Assembly (NCBI RefSeq): GCF_001512295.1
Contig: NZ_LNUP01000002.1
Location: 1,366,263 to 1,430,262 of the forward strand
DNA length: 64,000 nt
Direction of reading: 5' to 3'
From: Pseudomonas sp. EpS/L25
GTDB lineage: Bacteria > Pseudomonadota > Gammaproteobacteria > Pseudomonadales > Pseudomonadaceae
Part shown: piece after piece, positions 36,287 through 45,716 of the stretch
Numbering within the stretch: the first letter of the stretch is position 1
Layout: every line of letters begins with the position of its first letter
The notes under the pieces: generated by a model
Seen by the model: only the letters and a program-made list of their open reading frames with translations
Told to the model about the DNA's origin: nothing
Database searches by the model: none
Program-made: the position numbers and the translations under genes

Positions 36287-37515
36287 CGGCCGGCCAGCCA
36301 GCGCGCCACGCCCTGACCTGCGGCGCGACCGCTGGCGAAGCAGGCCGTGAGCAGATAGCCACCCGTAGGCGCTTCCCAGTCGAGCATCTCGCCGGCGCAG
36401 AAGACGCCGGGCAGTTGTTTGAGCATCAGCCCATCGTCCAGTGCCTCCAACGGCACGCCACCGGCGCTGCTGATGGCCTCGGCAAGGGGCCGCGGTCGGA
36501 CCACGGTCAAAGGCAAGGCCTTGCACGCCTGGGCCAGGCGGGTCATGTCCTGGAAGGCATCAGCCGGTGCCAGTTCGCGTAATAGAGCGGCCTTGGGACC
36601 GTCGATCCCGGCCTGGCGCCGCAGATGACTGGCGAGGGACTGACTGCCCCGTGGTTTGGCCAAGGCGCGACCGAGAACGACCAGGTCTCGCTGCGGGGCG
36701 AGGTCCAGGGTCAGGGTCGCCTGGCCGTCGCGGGCGATGGCGCCACGGATCTCTGCCGACAGGGCATAGACCAGACTGCCTTCGATCCCCGTTTCGGTCA
36801 GCACGAACTCACCCTGGCGCGGCGGCAGTCCAGGCAGGGCGAGCGAAGCGGGCTTGATGGGCGCACCGGCGTGGCGGTCTTTCAGGACGTCGCTCCAGCC
36901 AGCGACTTCGAAGCCACAGTTGGCCGGTTCCAACGGGTGCAGTTCGATACCGCACGCGGCCAGCAGGGGCTGCCAGGTACCATCCGAGCCCAGTCGCGGC
37001 CAGCTACCACCGCCCAAGGCCAGGACGCAAGCCTTTGGCTGGATGGACCGTTCCCCCTCGGGAGTGGCCAGGCGTAGGCCGCCTTCGGCGTCCCAGCCCA
37101 GCCAGCGACTACGGGTATGGATACGCACGCCTCGATCACGCAGCCGGTGCAGCCAGGCGCGCAGTAGCGGGGCGGCTTTCATGTCGGTGGGAAAGACCCG
37201 TCCCGAGGTGCCGACGAAAGTCTCGATCCCCAATTCATGGATCCAGGCACGCAGAGCGTCGCTGTCGAAGCCATCGAGCCACCCGCCGACCTCCACCTCA
37301 CGCTCGCGATAACGCTGGCGAAAAGCGGTCTGGCCCTCGGCGTGGGTGATATTCATGCCCCCTACACCGGCCAGCAAAAACTTGCGGCCGACCGAGGGCA
37401 TGGCATCGAAGAGCTCGACGGAAAGGCCAGCGACGGCCAAGGTCTCGGCCGCCATCAGACCGGCAGGGCCACCCCCGATGACAGCGACGGTGGAGGGGGC
37501 GGAAGAGAGAGGCAT
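36283..37515 (-). CDS. HI0933/BaiN-family flavoprotein
   Basis: A 410-residue FAD-binding protein. The N-terminal Rossmann loop is VAVIGGGPAGLMAAETLAVA; the family signature GRKFLLAGVGGMNITHAE follows; the C-terminal FAD contact is SAGGVPLEALDDGLMLKQLP and GVFCAGEMLDWEAPTGGYLL. Relatives are annotated as aminoacetone oxidases or NAD(P)/FAD-dependent oxidoreductases; the true substrate is unknown. It overlaps the PhoD-like gene tail to tail by 4 bases. Confidence 0.87.
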   Translation of the reverse strand: MPLSSAPSTVAVIGGGPAGLMAAETLAVAGLSVELFDAMPSVGRKFLLAGVGGMNITHAEGQTAFRQRYREREVEVGGWLDGFDSDALRAWIHELGIETFVGTSGRVFPTDMKAAPLLRAWLHRLRDRGVRIHTRSRWLGWDAEGGLRLATPEGERSIQPKACVLALGGGSWPRLGSDGTWQPLLAACGIELHPLEPANCGFEVAGWSDVLKDRHAGAPIKPASLALPGLPPRQGEFVLTETGIEGSLVYALSAEIRGAIARDGQATLTLDLAPQRDLVVLGRALAKPRGSQSLASHLRRQAGIDGPKAALLRELAPADAFQDMTRLAQACKALPLTVVRPRPLAEAISSAGGVPLEALDDGLMLKQLPGVFCAGEMLDWEAPTGGYLLTACFASGRAAGQGVARWLAGR

Positions 37516-37561
37516 GGCGACATCCAGGAGCTACGGAAAGCCGCCATTGTACGCGAGGTGC

Positions 37562-37789
37562 TCATAACTCATTCCGCGAGTCGTTCCCATTCCAACCCCC
37601 ATAGTGTCTTGATTTCGTTGAATCATGCGGTGTCTGAAATCTAATAAATTCCTTTGGAGTATTTTTTATGTAGTAAACGGTGTTTTCCCTGAGTGGATAC
37701 CTATAGAGGCGTGTGAATAGGTCGAACCTGAACGGGACGGATTCGGATAATTCTATAAGAATGGTGTTTACTGGCTTCAGCTCTTCCAT
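37562..37789 (-). CDS. Hypothetical 75-residue protein in AT-rich region
   Basis: A short frame starting MEELKPVNTILIELSE with natural-looking composition (FRFDLFTRLYRYPLRE, then YYIKNTPKEFIRF). Codon use is AT-rich unlike its neighbours. No clear ribosome binding site. It lies immediately downstream of the decayed minus-strand gene and may be its former partner or part of its remains. No family recognised. Confidence 0.4.
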   Translation of the reverse strand: MEELKPVNTILIELSESVPFRFDLFTRLYRYPLRENTVYYIKNTPKEFIRFQTPHDSTKSRHYGGWNGNDSRNEL

Positions 37790-37795
37790 CCATTT

Positions 37796-38585
37796 TTAAA
37801 TATGCCTTTTCCAGTCGCCGTCTTGGTGGTTGGTCAAGTAATTGTGACTATTTATAATCGATGTATCAGGCGTGCTGATGAGCTTCGTAATGTCTGCTCC
37901 GCTCTTGCAGCTAGGGGAGCTAATCTCGGGCGATTTCTTTGTTTGTAGTGTCTATGGCACTCTCGATGCTTTCAAGAATTGTTTTCTGTTGTGTCGCAAT
38001 ATTTGACCATTTTTGTGGTTTTCCCTGTTTTTTATCTTCCAGGGGTTTCTTCTATCTTTGTTTTCTTTCGCCATGAGTGCGTTATTTGAGCTTTGTCCGT
38101 TTCGACAGCCTCCTGTCATGCATCTTGTCGGGTCACTGTTTGTTCGTCTGAGAGTAAGGAGAAATCACGTGCTATCTACTGTTTTACTTTTTCCCAAATG
38201 CTCGCCTGTCCTGTGCTAAAACTGTCCCTGGATTTAGCCTCTAGCAGTGTTCGATAGTAGTGAGGTAGCTTAGAATCTCACGTCGCTGGAAAAGGCAATC
38301 GATGGATTGTTGGCATACAACCTATCCTTGTTAAGCAAAAAGACCAATCCGCCCTGCATGCGGCGTTAACAAGCGTCAGCACCTCTCACGCTAGATATTC
38401 GCCATCCAAGCCAGGTGGAGTAATGATCTTCTCCATTGAGTCGCTATAGATGGCCGCTTGTCGTCCAGCGCCAACTGGAGCCTCAGGCTTAGAGGCTTCA
38501 CCTTGATAGGCTTCAAATCCAGCGGTGCCTCGCCGATACCCTCCTCAAGGAACTTAGCGGCTTTTAAAAGGACTTTCTCGATGCG
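37796..38585 (-). pseudogene. Decayed gene, several frameshifts, unknown family
   Basis: Six protein-like stretches follow one another on the minus strand in shifting frames: RIEKVLLKAAKFLEEG (from 38585), GAGRQAAIYSDSMEKIITPP (ends 38386), GGLVFLLNKDRLYANNPSIA (about 38370-38270), LPHYYRTLLEAKSRDSFSTG then an in-frame TAG at 38176-38178 followed by IARDFSLLSDEQTVTRQDA, QKWSNIATQQKTILESIESA (ends 37920) and SIINSHNYLTNHQDGDWKRH (ends 37796). None is open for more than about 55 codons, so no intact product is possible. Composition is AT-richer than the flanks, suggesting a transferred gene now decaying. The style recalls C-terminal effector or toxin modules, but that is only a guess. Confidence 0.55.
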
Positions 38586-38720
38586 CTATCCATTTTTTAC
38601 CCTAACGCTTTTATGTCTAGCGCCCTAAGCGCTCGTTCGTGAGTAACTCAGGGATTTCGCTGGGCCGATCTGGACTCGTCAGGATGTTTGATTAGCAGTT
38701 TCTTGATTTTTGGGTGATAA
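38586..38720. other. Spacer upstream of the autotransporter
   Basis: About 135 bases with a small palindrome (AGCGCCCTAAGCGCT, 38618-38632). It should contain the autotransporter promoter; no convincing -35/-10 pair stands out. Confidence 0.35.
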
Positions 38721-41700
38721 ATGGTGCGCATGATATTCCAGAAACGGCTCTGTCTCGGGCTGGCTACACTTCTCTCGACAGTCTTTTTCCTGCCTACGGC
38801 GCTCGCGCTGTCGAATGGCTGTGCCGCCGTTAATGGCTTGTCGGGATCCACATCCCTTTCGTTTCAAACCAATAAATACCCCGCTTCACAGTTCTTGGCT
38901 GGTGATGCCCTTACGCTGACGTTTACCGATAGCGGTACAGCTGCTGGCGGAAACCCGTCGAGCTCAGATAGTGTTGGTCTGGCACGTTTTAATCTTTCGG
39001 GTTTTCAGACTTACAATTCGGCAAACTCGTCGAGTAATACCCCGCATACGGTCAGCATCACCGTGCCCAGCGGAAGTCTTGAGACTAATGGTCTCGCCGT
39101 TCGAGCCACCACCTCAAACGGCCAGATCAGCAACCTGGTATTCAACTGCACCAGCACTTCTCAGGTGTCTACCGATGCGACGCTGTCGGGTCTAGCGCTT
39201 TCGGCCGGCACGCTGTCTCCCGGCTTCTCCAGCAACACGACCAGCTACACGGCCTCCGTCAGCAATGCCACGACCTCCATTACCGTACGGCCTACCGCGA
39301 CCGACAGTGGCAGCACCATTACCGTCAACGGGACTGCAGTCGCTTCGGCTAGCAACTCCGCCCCGATCAGCTTGGCGGTAGGCTCCAACAGTGTGTCGGT
39401 CGTGGTCACGGCCGCCGATGGCCAGACCACCAAGTCCTATTCCGTCAGCGTGACCCGTGCCGAGGCCGCGCCGGTGGCCAACAACGTGTCCGCCACGGTC
39501 GCCGCCAACAGCTCCAACAACAGCATCACGCTATCGATCGCCGGCACGGCCACGTCCGTCGCCGTCGCCTCCGCGGCGAGTCACGGCACGGCCACCGCGT
39601 CGGGAACCAGCATCACCTACACCCCGACGGCGGGCTACTCGGGTAGCGACTCCTTCACCTATACCGCGTCCAACGGCTCCGGTACCTCTGCGGCCGCCAT
39701 GGTCACCCTGACCGTGTCTCGCCCAACATTGACCGTCACACCCGCTTCCGGGGCGTTGCCGGGCGGTCAAGTCGGTGCCCCCTATGTCCAAACGATCATA
39801 GGTTCCGGTGGTACTGCGCCTTACACCTATTCGGCCACCGGCTTACCTGCAGGACTTTCGGTGAGCGGATCGGGGACGCTGAGCGGTACACCGACCGCCG
39901 CGGGCAGCTATACGCTTTCCATCGTTGTCACGGACGCCTTTGGTGCAAGCGGCACCGCTAACTACACCTTGTCCATCGCGGTGCAGCCTCCCGTGGCAGG
40001 GCCGGTCTCGCTGAGCGTGGCCTCCAACAGCAGTAACAATCCCGTGACGCTCAATCTGTCGGGCGGTGCCGCTACCAGTGTTGCGGTGGCCAGCTTGCCG
40101 GCACATGGCACGGCAACGGCGTCGGGTCTTTCGATCACCTACACACCAGCCGCGGGTTACGCAGGAGCGGACAGCTTCAGCTACACCGCGACGAACGCCT
40201 CGGGCACGTCGGCGGCGGCGACTGTCACCTTGAGCGTCTCTGCGGTCGCACTTACCTTCACTCCGGCCTCGGGGACGCTACCAGCCGGCCAGGTCGGCAG
40301 CGGCTACAGCACCTCGCTCCAAGCCGCCGGCGGTACCGCACCTTATCGGTATGCCGCTACCGGCCTGCCTGTCGGCGTGAACCTAGATGCCTCGAGCGGG
40401 CAGCTCAGTGGCCTACCTACCGCTGCGGGTACCTACAGTGTGTCGGTCACGGCGACCGATAACGTCGGCAATACCGGCTCGGCGGGCTACAGCCTGATCA
40501 TCGGGGTCGCAGCCCCCGTGGCTGCGGCGACTTCCGCGACGGTCGCGGCCAACTCCTCGAACAATGTGGTGACCCTGGCGTTGTCGGGTGGCGCGGCGAC
40601 ATCGGTCGCCGTCGTGTCCGCGCCGGGCCATGGCGTGGCGGTTGCCAGCGGGACCAGTATCCGCTACACCCCCAACGCGGGCTTCTCGGGCAGTGACAGT
40701 TTCACCTACAGCGCCACCAATGCCAGCGGTAGCTCGGCCGCCGCCAGTGTCTCGATCACCGTGACTGCCAGCGCGCTCGTGCTATCGCCGGCAGCCGGCG
40801 CCTTGCCTGCCGCCAGCGTGGGTACCGCCTACCGCCAGGTCTTCAGTGCCAATGGCGGCATCAGCCCTTACCGCTTCAGTGCCACCGGGCTACCGGCGGG
40901 GTTTGGCCTGGACGCGAGCTCCGGTAGTCTGTCCGGTACACCGACTAGCATGGGCAGCTTGTCCTTCTCGATCACCGTCACCGATGCCAGCGGTACTCGG
41001 GCGAGTGCCAGTTACTCGCTCACCACCAGCGGTGTAGCGCCCAAGGGGGCAGACACTACCATCGCGGTCGCGGCGGGGCAGAGTGTCAGCCTGGACCTGA
41101 GCGCGGGTGCCACAGGTGGTCCCTTCACTTCGGCGACGCTGCTGGATACGCCAGCACAAGCGCTGGGCAGCGCGCGCTTGACTGGCACGGCGCTGGAGTT
41201 CACGGCGGCAGCCAGGGCCAGCGGCACCGTGGCCCTGCGCTTCACCCTGGCGAACGCCTGGGGCACCTCTCAACCAGCCACCCTGACGCTGCAGATCAAT
41301 GCACGTACCGATCCCAGTCGCGATGCGGAAGTCGCCGGGGTCTTGAGCGCCCAGACGCAGAGCGCGCAGCAATTCGCCCGGGCGCAAATCAGCAATTTCA
41401 CCGACCGTTTGGAGCAGCTGCATAGCCTCGATGGCCATCGCAATGTCTTCAATCTGCGCTTCAACCCCACCCAGGCCCAGGCGCGGACACTGCGGAATCC
41501 CGCGGACGTCGACGACAACCAGACCGCGCTCGACCCGCTCGCCAGCGTCCAGGCGCTGACGGATAACCAGCAGCGGGTAATGCACGCCTCTTCCGCGGAA
41601 AAGGGTAGCCAGCCGCTGCCCAACGGTAATCTCTCGGTATGGACCGGGGGTTATGTGGACTTCGGCAGCACGCGCAATAGCGGTGAAAAAGTCAGCAGCA

Positions 41701-42449
41701 CCACCGTTGGCATCAGCAGTGGCATCGACATTCGCCTGAGTAATGCACTCACGCTTGGCGTGGGCATCGGCCTCGGCAACGACAAGAGCGATATCGGGTC
41801 GTCCGGTAGCAACAGCCGTGGCACCTCCTACAGCGTGGCGGCCTACGGCAGTTACCACCCGAATGCGGTGTTCCTCGATGGCATGCTGGGCTACAGCCGG
41901 CTGCAATTCGACAGCGAGCGCTTCGTCATCGATAACGGTCGGTACGCCAAGGGCAGGCGTGATGGTGACCAGTTGTTCGGCTCCCTGAGCTCGGGCTATG
42001 AAGTAAAAGGCCCCAATTGGCTGGTCTCGCCCTATGGTCGTCTGGATACCTCCACCACCTGGTTGCGCGGGTACAAGGAATCGAATGCCGACAGCTACAA
42101 CCTCGACTATGCCGAGCAACGTTTCTCGCTGGTCTCGGGTGTGGCCGGTGTAAGAGGGCAGTACGGTGTACCCCTGAGCTGGGCCTATCTCACCTTGCGC
42201 TCGCGCCTGGAGTTCAGCCACACCTTCAACTCCGACTCCACCGCCCGGATGGGGTATCTCGACGTCGGTGATTCAACCTATTCGATCACTACGGAGGGAT
42301 TCGGCGACAACAGATTGTCGACCTCGCTCGGTATCGATCTGCTGTGGGCTTCGGGACTCAGTACGGGGATCGGTTACCAGGGAACGCGCGCGATTGGCGA
42401 GCAGTCACGCTCGGATGCGTTCTCGTTGCGGGCGGCCTACCGGTTCTAA
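38721..42449 (+). CDS. Type V autotransporter with alternating Ig-like modules
   Basis: A 1242-residue outer-membrane protein. A signal peptide (FQKRLCLGLATLLSTVFFLP, cut near residue 30) leads into an N-terminal strand-rich domain. Residues about 150-245 resemble a cadherin-like beta sandwich. Then two Ig-like module types alternate three times: a Cadherin/Big type (ANSSNN core, ends SGSDSFTYTA) and a putative-Ig type (TPASGALPGGQ... ATGLPAGL... LSGTP). A further single module (770-865) and a helical linker (RDAEVAGVLSAQTQSAQQFA) precede a C-terminal autotransporter barrel (about 965-1242) that ends in aromatic phenylalanine (RAAYRF), the BamA recognition residue. Likely a surface adhesin. 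A start nine bases downstream is possible; no strong ribosome site is seen. Confidence 0.88.
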   Translation: MVRMIFQKRLCLGLATLLSTVFFLPTALALSNGCAAVNGLSGSTSLSFQTNKYPASQFLAGDALTLTFTDSGTAAGGNPSSSDSVGLARFNLSGFQTYNSANSSSNTPHTVSITVPSGSLETNGLAVRATTSNGQISNLVFNCTSTSQVSTDATLSGLALSAGTLSPGFSSNTTSYTASVSNATTSITVRPTATDSGSTITVNGTAVASASNSAPISLAVGSNSVSVVVTAADGQTTKSYSVSVTRAEAAPVANNVSATVAANSSNNSITLSIAGTATSVAVASAASHGTATASGTSITYTPTAGYSGSDSFTYTASNGSGTSAAAMVTLTVSRPTLTVTPASGALPGGQVGAPYVQTIIGSGGTAPYTYSATGLPAGLSVSGSGTLSGTPTAAGSYTLSIVVTDAFGASGTANYTLSIAVQPPVAGPVSLSVASNSSNNPVTLNLSGGAATSVAVASLPAHGTATASGLSITYTPAAGYAGADSFSYTATNASGTSAAATVTLSVSAVALTFTPASGTLPAGQVGSGYSTSLQAAGGTAPYRYAATGLPVGVNLDASSGQLSGLPTAAGTYSVSVTATDNVGNTGSAGYSLIIGVAAPVAAATSATVAANSSNNVVTLALSGGAATSVAVVSAPGHGVAVASGTSIRYTPNAGFSGSDSFTYSATNASGSSAAASVSITVTASALVLSPAAGALPAASVGTAYRQVFSANGGISPYRFSATGLPAGFGLDASSGSLSGTPTSMGSLSFSITVTDASGTRASASYSLTTSGVAPKGADTTIAVAAGQSVSLDLSAGATGGPFTSATLLDTPAQALGSARLTGTALEFTAAARASGTVALRFTLANAWGTSQPATLTLQINARTDPSRDAEVAGVLSAQTQSAQQFARAQISNFTDRLEQLHSLDGHRNVFNLRFNPTQAQARTLRNPADVDDNQTALDPLASVQALTDNQQRVMHASSAEKGSQPLPNGNLSVWTGGYVDFGSTRNSGEKVSSTTVGISSGIDIRLSNALTLGVGIGLGNDKSDIGSSGSNSRGTSYSVAAYGSYHPNAVFLDGMLGYSRLQFDSERFVIDNGRYAKGRRDGDQLFGSLSSGYEVKGPNWLVSPYGRLDTSTTWLRGYKESNADSYNLDYAEQRFSLVSGVAGVRGQYGVPLSWAYLTLRSRLEFSHTFNSDSTARMGYLDVGDSTYSITTEGFGDNRLSTSLGIDLLWASGLSTGIGYQGTRAIGEQSRSDAFSLRAAYRF
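39470..41030 (+). repeat. Three tandem two-module repeats inside the autotransporter
   Basis: Units of about 520 bases start near 39475, 39990 and 40510. Each encodes one ANSSNN...SDSFTYTA-like module and one LPAGxxxSxxxGxLSGTPT-like module. The copies differ at many positions at both DNA and protein level, so they are old repeats rather than a recent expansion. Confidence 0.8.
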
Positions 42450-42545
42450 GGGTGATGGGCTGGTAGCTCTATCTCGTGCCGGAAGCCTTCCCAGGACCAT
42501 GATCAGCACCGATAGTCAAGATGCTGGTGGTTGGCAAAGAAGATG

Positions 42546-42584
42546 AACGCCTCGGGGCTGTTCGACTAAGGTCCCCGAGGCGTT
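42546..42584. terminator. Inverted repeat between autotransporter and dehydrogenase
   Basis: AACGCCTCGGGG and CCCCGAGGCGTT form a perfect twelve-pair stem with a 15-base loop in the gap between two convergent genes; probably a bidirectional terminator, though T-runs are lacking. Confidence 0.65.
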
Positions 42585-42602
42585 GCAGCTTCTAGACCAC
42601 CG

Positions 42603-43844
42603 TCAAACCACGCCGGCTTGCCCCAGGGGTGCGGCCAGAGGCTCTTCCAACCGCTCGGGAATGATCGGCTCGCTACGCCCTGGCGTGAGGATCACCTTGC
42701 GGCAGTCTTCCTGTTTCTTGTCGAAGATCTTGTAGCCCTCGACCGCCTGCTCCAGGGACAGACGATGGGTGATGATGGCCTCCGGTGACAGATCGCCACG
42801 CTCGATGTGTTCGAGCAGCTCCGGCAGATAGCGCTGCACGTGGGTCTGGCCCATCTTGAAGGTAAGGCCCTTGTCGAAGGCGTCGCCGAACAGGAAGCCG
42901 TGGATGAAACCGGCATAGACCCCCGGCACGCTGACGCTGCCGCCGCGGCGGACGGCGGCGATGCACTGGCGCAGGGCCTTGCCGCTGCTGCCTTCCAGCT
43001 TGAGGTTGGCGAGGATGGTCTCGGTGGTGCTGCCCTTCGCTTCGAAGCCCACCGCATCCACCACGCCATCCACCCCACGCTTGCCGGGGGTCTGTTCGAT
43101 GATGGTCGCGGCCGGGTCGTCGTCTTCGTCGAAGTTGATCGGGATGACACCATAGGTCTGCTGGGCGTAGGCCAGGCGATAGGGATGGTGGTCGACCATG
43201 AAGATGCGCTCGGCGCCGAGCATCCGGGCGCAGGCCGCCGACAGCAGGCCGACCGGTCCGGCCCCGTAGATGGCGATGCTGGAGCCCTGGCCGATGCCGG
43301 CATTGAGCACGGCCTGCCAGGCAGTGGGCAGGATATCGGAGAGGAAGAGTACCTTTTCGTCGGCCAGGGTACCGGGCACCTTGAAGGGGCCGGTGTTGGC
43401 CTTGGGCACGCGCACGTATTCGGCCTGGCCACCTGGCACGCCGCCGTAGAGATGGCTGAAGCCGAACAGGGCCGCGCCTGGTGGAATCTGCTTCTTGTTG
43501 AGAATGGCGCCACGGCCGGTGTTGGTGGTCTCGCAGGCGGCGTAGAGATCCTGGTTGCAGAAGAAGCAACTACCGCAGGCGATGACGAAGGGGATCACCA
43601 CGCGATCGCCTTTCTGTACGGCGGTGACCGCTGGCCCGGTTTCCTCGACGATGCCCATGAATTCGTGGCCGAAGATGTCGCCGTGCTCGACGGTGGGAAT
43701 CTTGCCGCGATACAGGTGCAGGTCCGAGCCGCAGATGGCCGTGGCGGTCACCCGCAGGACGATGTCGTCGGCGTCCTGGATGCTCGGGTCGGGCACGGTA
43801 TCGACGCGGACATCGTGGGCACCGTGGTAGGTCAAGGCTCGCAT
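42603..43844 (-). CDS. Zinc-dependent alcohol/formaldehyde dehydrogenase family
   Basis: A 413-residue medium-chain dehydrogenase. Catalytic zinc site: [10 protein letters not shown] and [10 protein letters not shown]. Structural zinc lobe: [17 protein letters not shown] with four cysteines. NAD-binding loop: [20 protein letters not shown]. It resembles glutathione-independent formaldehyde dehydrogenases and related alcohol dehydrogenases, slightly longer than typical ADH because of the insert around [15 protein letters not shown]. Substrate not determinable. It lies 155 bases downstream of the LOV operon's last gene and probably has its own promoter. Confidence 0.88.
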   Translation of the reverse strand: MRALTYHGAHDVRVDTVPDPSIQDADDIVLRVTATAICGSDLHLYRGKIPTVEHGDIFGHEFMGIVEETGPAVTAVQKGDRVVIPFVIACGSCFFCNQDLYAACETTNTGRGAILNKKQIPPGAALFGFSHLYGGVPGGQAEYVRVPKANTGPFKVPGTLADEKVLFLSDILPTAWQAVLNAGIGQGSSIAIYGAGPVGLLSAACARMLGAERIFMVDHHPYRLAYAQQTYGVIPINFDEDDDPAATIIEQTPGKRGVDGVVDAVGFEAKGSTTETILANLKLEGSSGKALRQCIAAVRRGGSVSVPGVYAGFIHGFLFGDAFDKGLTFKMGQTHVQRYLPELLEHIERGDLSPEAIITHRLSLEQAVEGYKIFDKKQEDCRKVILTPGRSEPIIPERLEEPLAAPLGQAGVV

Positions 43845-43998
43845 GGCGGTCTCCCTCAGGTAGGTTTCACCTAGGGTGGAGGCCGCCGCTTGACGAGCGG
43901 TTCCGCGACGTCGGACCGGTGGTATGGCCTCCTGATGGCCGCCGATCAACGATTTTCGCCGCCATCACCCGGGCTAGAGCCGACCAGGCGGGGCGGTG

Positions 43999-44772
43999 CT
44001 AGCGATTGCGGATATAGACGGCCTTGCCGGAGCTGCCATCGGCCGGATCGCGTTCCTGCACCTCGAAACGGTCGCCATGGGCCTTCACCAGGCCACTGAA
44101 TTTGCGATGACCGTAGAGACGGGCGTCGAAGTCGGGTCGGACCTTGCCAAGGTTGGTGCCGACCAATCCGAGGTTGGCCCAGCCAGCCTCATCGGAGGCA
44201 TCTTCCACCGCCTGCTCGATCAGCTTGAGGATGCTGCTCAGCTTGGGCTTGCCTCTATTGTTCGTGGCGGTCTTCTCGGTCGGTGCCGTCTCGCGACTCT
44301 CTTCGCGCGGCTTGGACCTGAGGATCTCGGTGTAGATGAATCTGTCGCAGGCCGAGACGAAGGGATCCGGCGTCTTCTCCTCGCCAAAGCCATAGACCGT
44401 CAGCCCTTCCTCACGCAGTCGCGCGGCCAGGCGAGTGAAGTCGCTGTCGCTGGAGACCAGGCAGAAACCGTCGAAGCGACGGGTGTAGAGCAGGTCCATG
44501 GCGTCGATGATCAGGGCGCTGTCGGTAGCGTTCTTGCCCTTGGTGTAGCCGAATTGCTGCACCGGTTGGATGGAGTGGTCCAGCAGCACCTTCTTCCAGC
44601 TATTCAGCTGGGGTTGGGTCCAGTCACCGTAGATGCGCTTGACGCTGGCCACCCCGAAGCGGGCGATCTCGGCCATGAGGCCGTCGACGATGGCGGCCGG
44701 GGCGTTGTCGGCATCGATCAGCACGGCAAGGCGCGCCTGGCTGGATTCGGAAGGTTTGACGCTCTTGTTCAT
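43999..44772 (-). CDS. NYN-domain ribonuclease-like protein with LOTUS/OST-HTH domain
   Basis: A 257-residue protein. The N-terminal NYN (PIN-like nuclease) domain spans about residues 15-150 with acidic active-site residues in VLIDADNAP, KNATDSALIIDAMDLLY and LVSSDSDFTRLAARLREEG. A linker rich in E, K and T follows, then an OST-HTH/LOTUS domain (LSSILKLIEQAVEDASDE onward, ARLYGHRKFSGLVKAHGDRF), a predicted RNA-binding module. It is likely an RNA-processing enzyme. It follows the deacetylase gene by 17 bases as the last member of the LOV operon. Confidence 0.88.
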   Translation of the reverse strand: MNKSVKPSESSQARLAVLIDADNAPAAIVDGLMAEIARFGVASVKRIYGDWTQPQLNSWKKVLLDHSIQPVQQFGYTKGKNATDSALIIDAMDLLYTRRFDGFCLVSSDSDFTRLAARLREEGLTVYGFGEEKTPDPFVSACDRFIYTEILRSKPREESRETAPTEKTATNNRGKPKLSSILKLIEQAVEDASDEAGWANLGLVGTNLGKVRPDFDARLYGHRKFSGLVKAHGDRFEVQERDPADGSSGKAVYIRNR

Positions 44773-44789
44773 GGAAACTCCCGTTCGGT

Positions 44790-45716
44790 TCAGTTCAGTC
44801 CCAGCTCCTGCCAGACCTGGGTAGCGGTGTGATGGAGGATGCCGTGGCGGCGGGCCAGGGCTGCACGATCGGCCGAATAGCCACCGCCAATCACCCCTAC
44901 CACCGGTATATCCGCCGCCAGACAGCGCCGCAAGACGAGGCCGTCGCGGGCGGCGAGACCGGCATCGGTCAGGTCGAGATAGCCCAGGGCATCGTCGCGA
45001 TGGACGTCCACGCCGGCGTCATAGAGCACCACGTCCGGTTGATAGAGGGGCAACAGGTAGTTCAGGGCATCGTCGAGCACCCGCAGGTAACCGGAGTCGT
45101 CGAGGCCGCGGGGCAGGGGGATGTCCCAGTCGCTCTTGGCCTTGCGCGCTGGATAGTTGGAGGCGCAGTGCAGCGACACGGTCACGGCGTCCGGCACCTC
45201 GGCGAGGAGGCGCGCCGTGCCATCGCCCTGGTGCACATCGCAATCCAGGATCAGCACTCGTCCGGCGCGCCCGCTTTCCAGCAACGACAGGGCCAGGATC
45301 GCCAGATCGTTGAAGATGCAGAAGCCGGCCGGATGGTCGTGGTGGGCATGGTGGGTGCCCCCGGCGAGATGACAGGCCAGGCCATGGCGCAGGGCCAGTT
45401 CCAGGGTCAGCAGGGAGCCGCCCACGGCGCGGATGGTCCGGCGCACCAGCGGCTCGCTCCAGGGCAGGCCCAGCTGGCGCTGCAGCGGCGGCGCCAGTTC
45501 GCCGGCCTGGAAGGCGCGGATGTAGTCAGGGGCATGGGCCAGGGCGAGCAGCTCGTCCGGGCAGAGCTCGGGGCGGTGCCAGTTGTCCGCGCCCAGGAGG
45601 CCGCTGGCGCTCAGGTGCTCGTGCAGCAGGCGGAATTTCTCCATCGGAAAGCGATGGCCGGCGGGGAAGGGCGGACTGTAGTCCTCGTGGTAGACCAGCG
45701 GCAGGCGGGCGCTCAA
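44790..45716 (-). CDS. Histone-deacetylase-superfamily amidohydrolase
   Basis: A 308-residue zinc amidohydrolase of the arginase/deacetylase fold. Motifs: GGTHHAHHDHPAGFCIFND (tandem histidines), LILDCDVHQGDGTA (zinc aspartate and histidine) and DAGVDVHRDD, GVIGGGY. In bacteria such enzymes remove acetyl groups from small amines (polyamines) or from lysines; the substrate here is unknown. It starts inside the exoD stop with a 4-base overlap (ATGA). Confidence 0.9.
   Translation of the reverse strand: MSARLPLVYHEDYSPPFPAGHRFPMEKFRLLHEHLSASGLLGADNWHRPELCPDELLALAHAPDYIRAFQAGELAPPLQRQLGLPWSEPLVRRTIRAVGGSLLTLELALRHGLACHLAGGTHHAHHDHPAGFCIFNDLAILALSLLESGRAGRVLILDCDVHQGDGTARLLAEVPDAVTVSLHCASNYPARKAKSDWDIPLPRGLDDSGYLRVLDDALNYLLPLYQPDVVLYDAGVDVHRDDALGYLDLTDAGLAARDGLVLRRCLAADIPVVGVIGGGYSADRAALARRHGILHHTATQVWQELGLN

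Noticed and set aside
38013-38219. 68-codon plus-strand frame in the AT-rich region
   Set aside because: It lies over the decayed minus-strand gene, is leucine/phenylalanine-rich by composition only, and has no ribosome site.
39470-41030. Repeats that might be a CRISPR array
   Set aside because: The repeats are about 520 bases, in frame, diverged and encode protein modules; no short direct repeats with spacers occur anywhere in the window.
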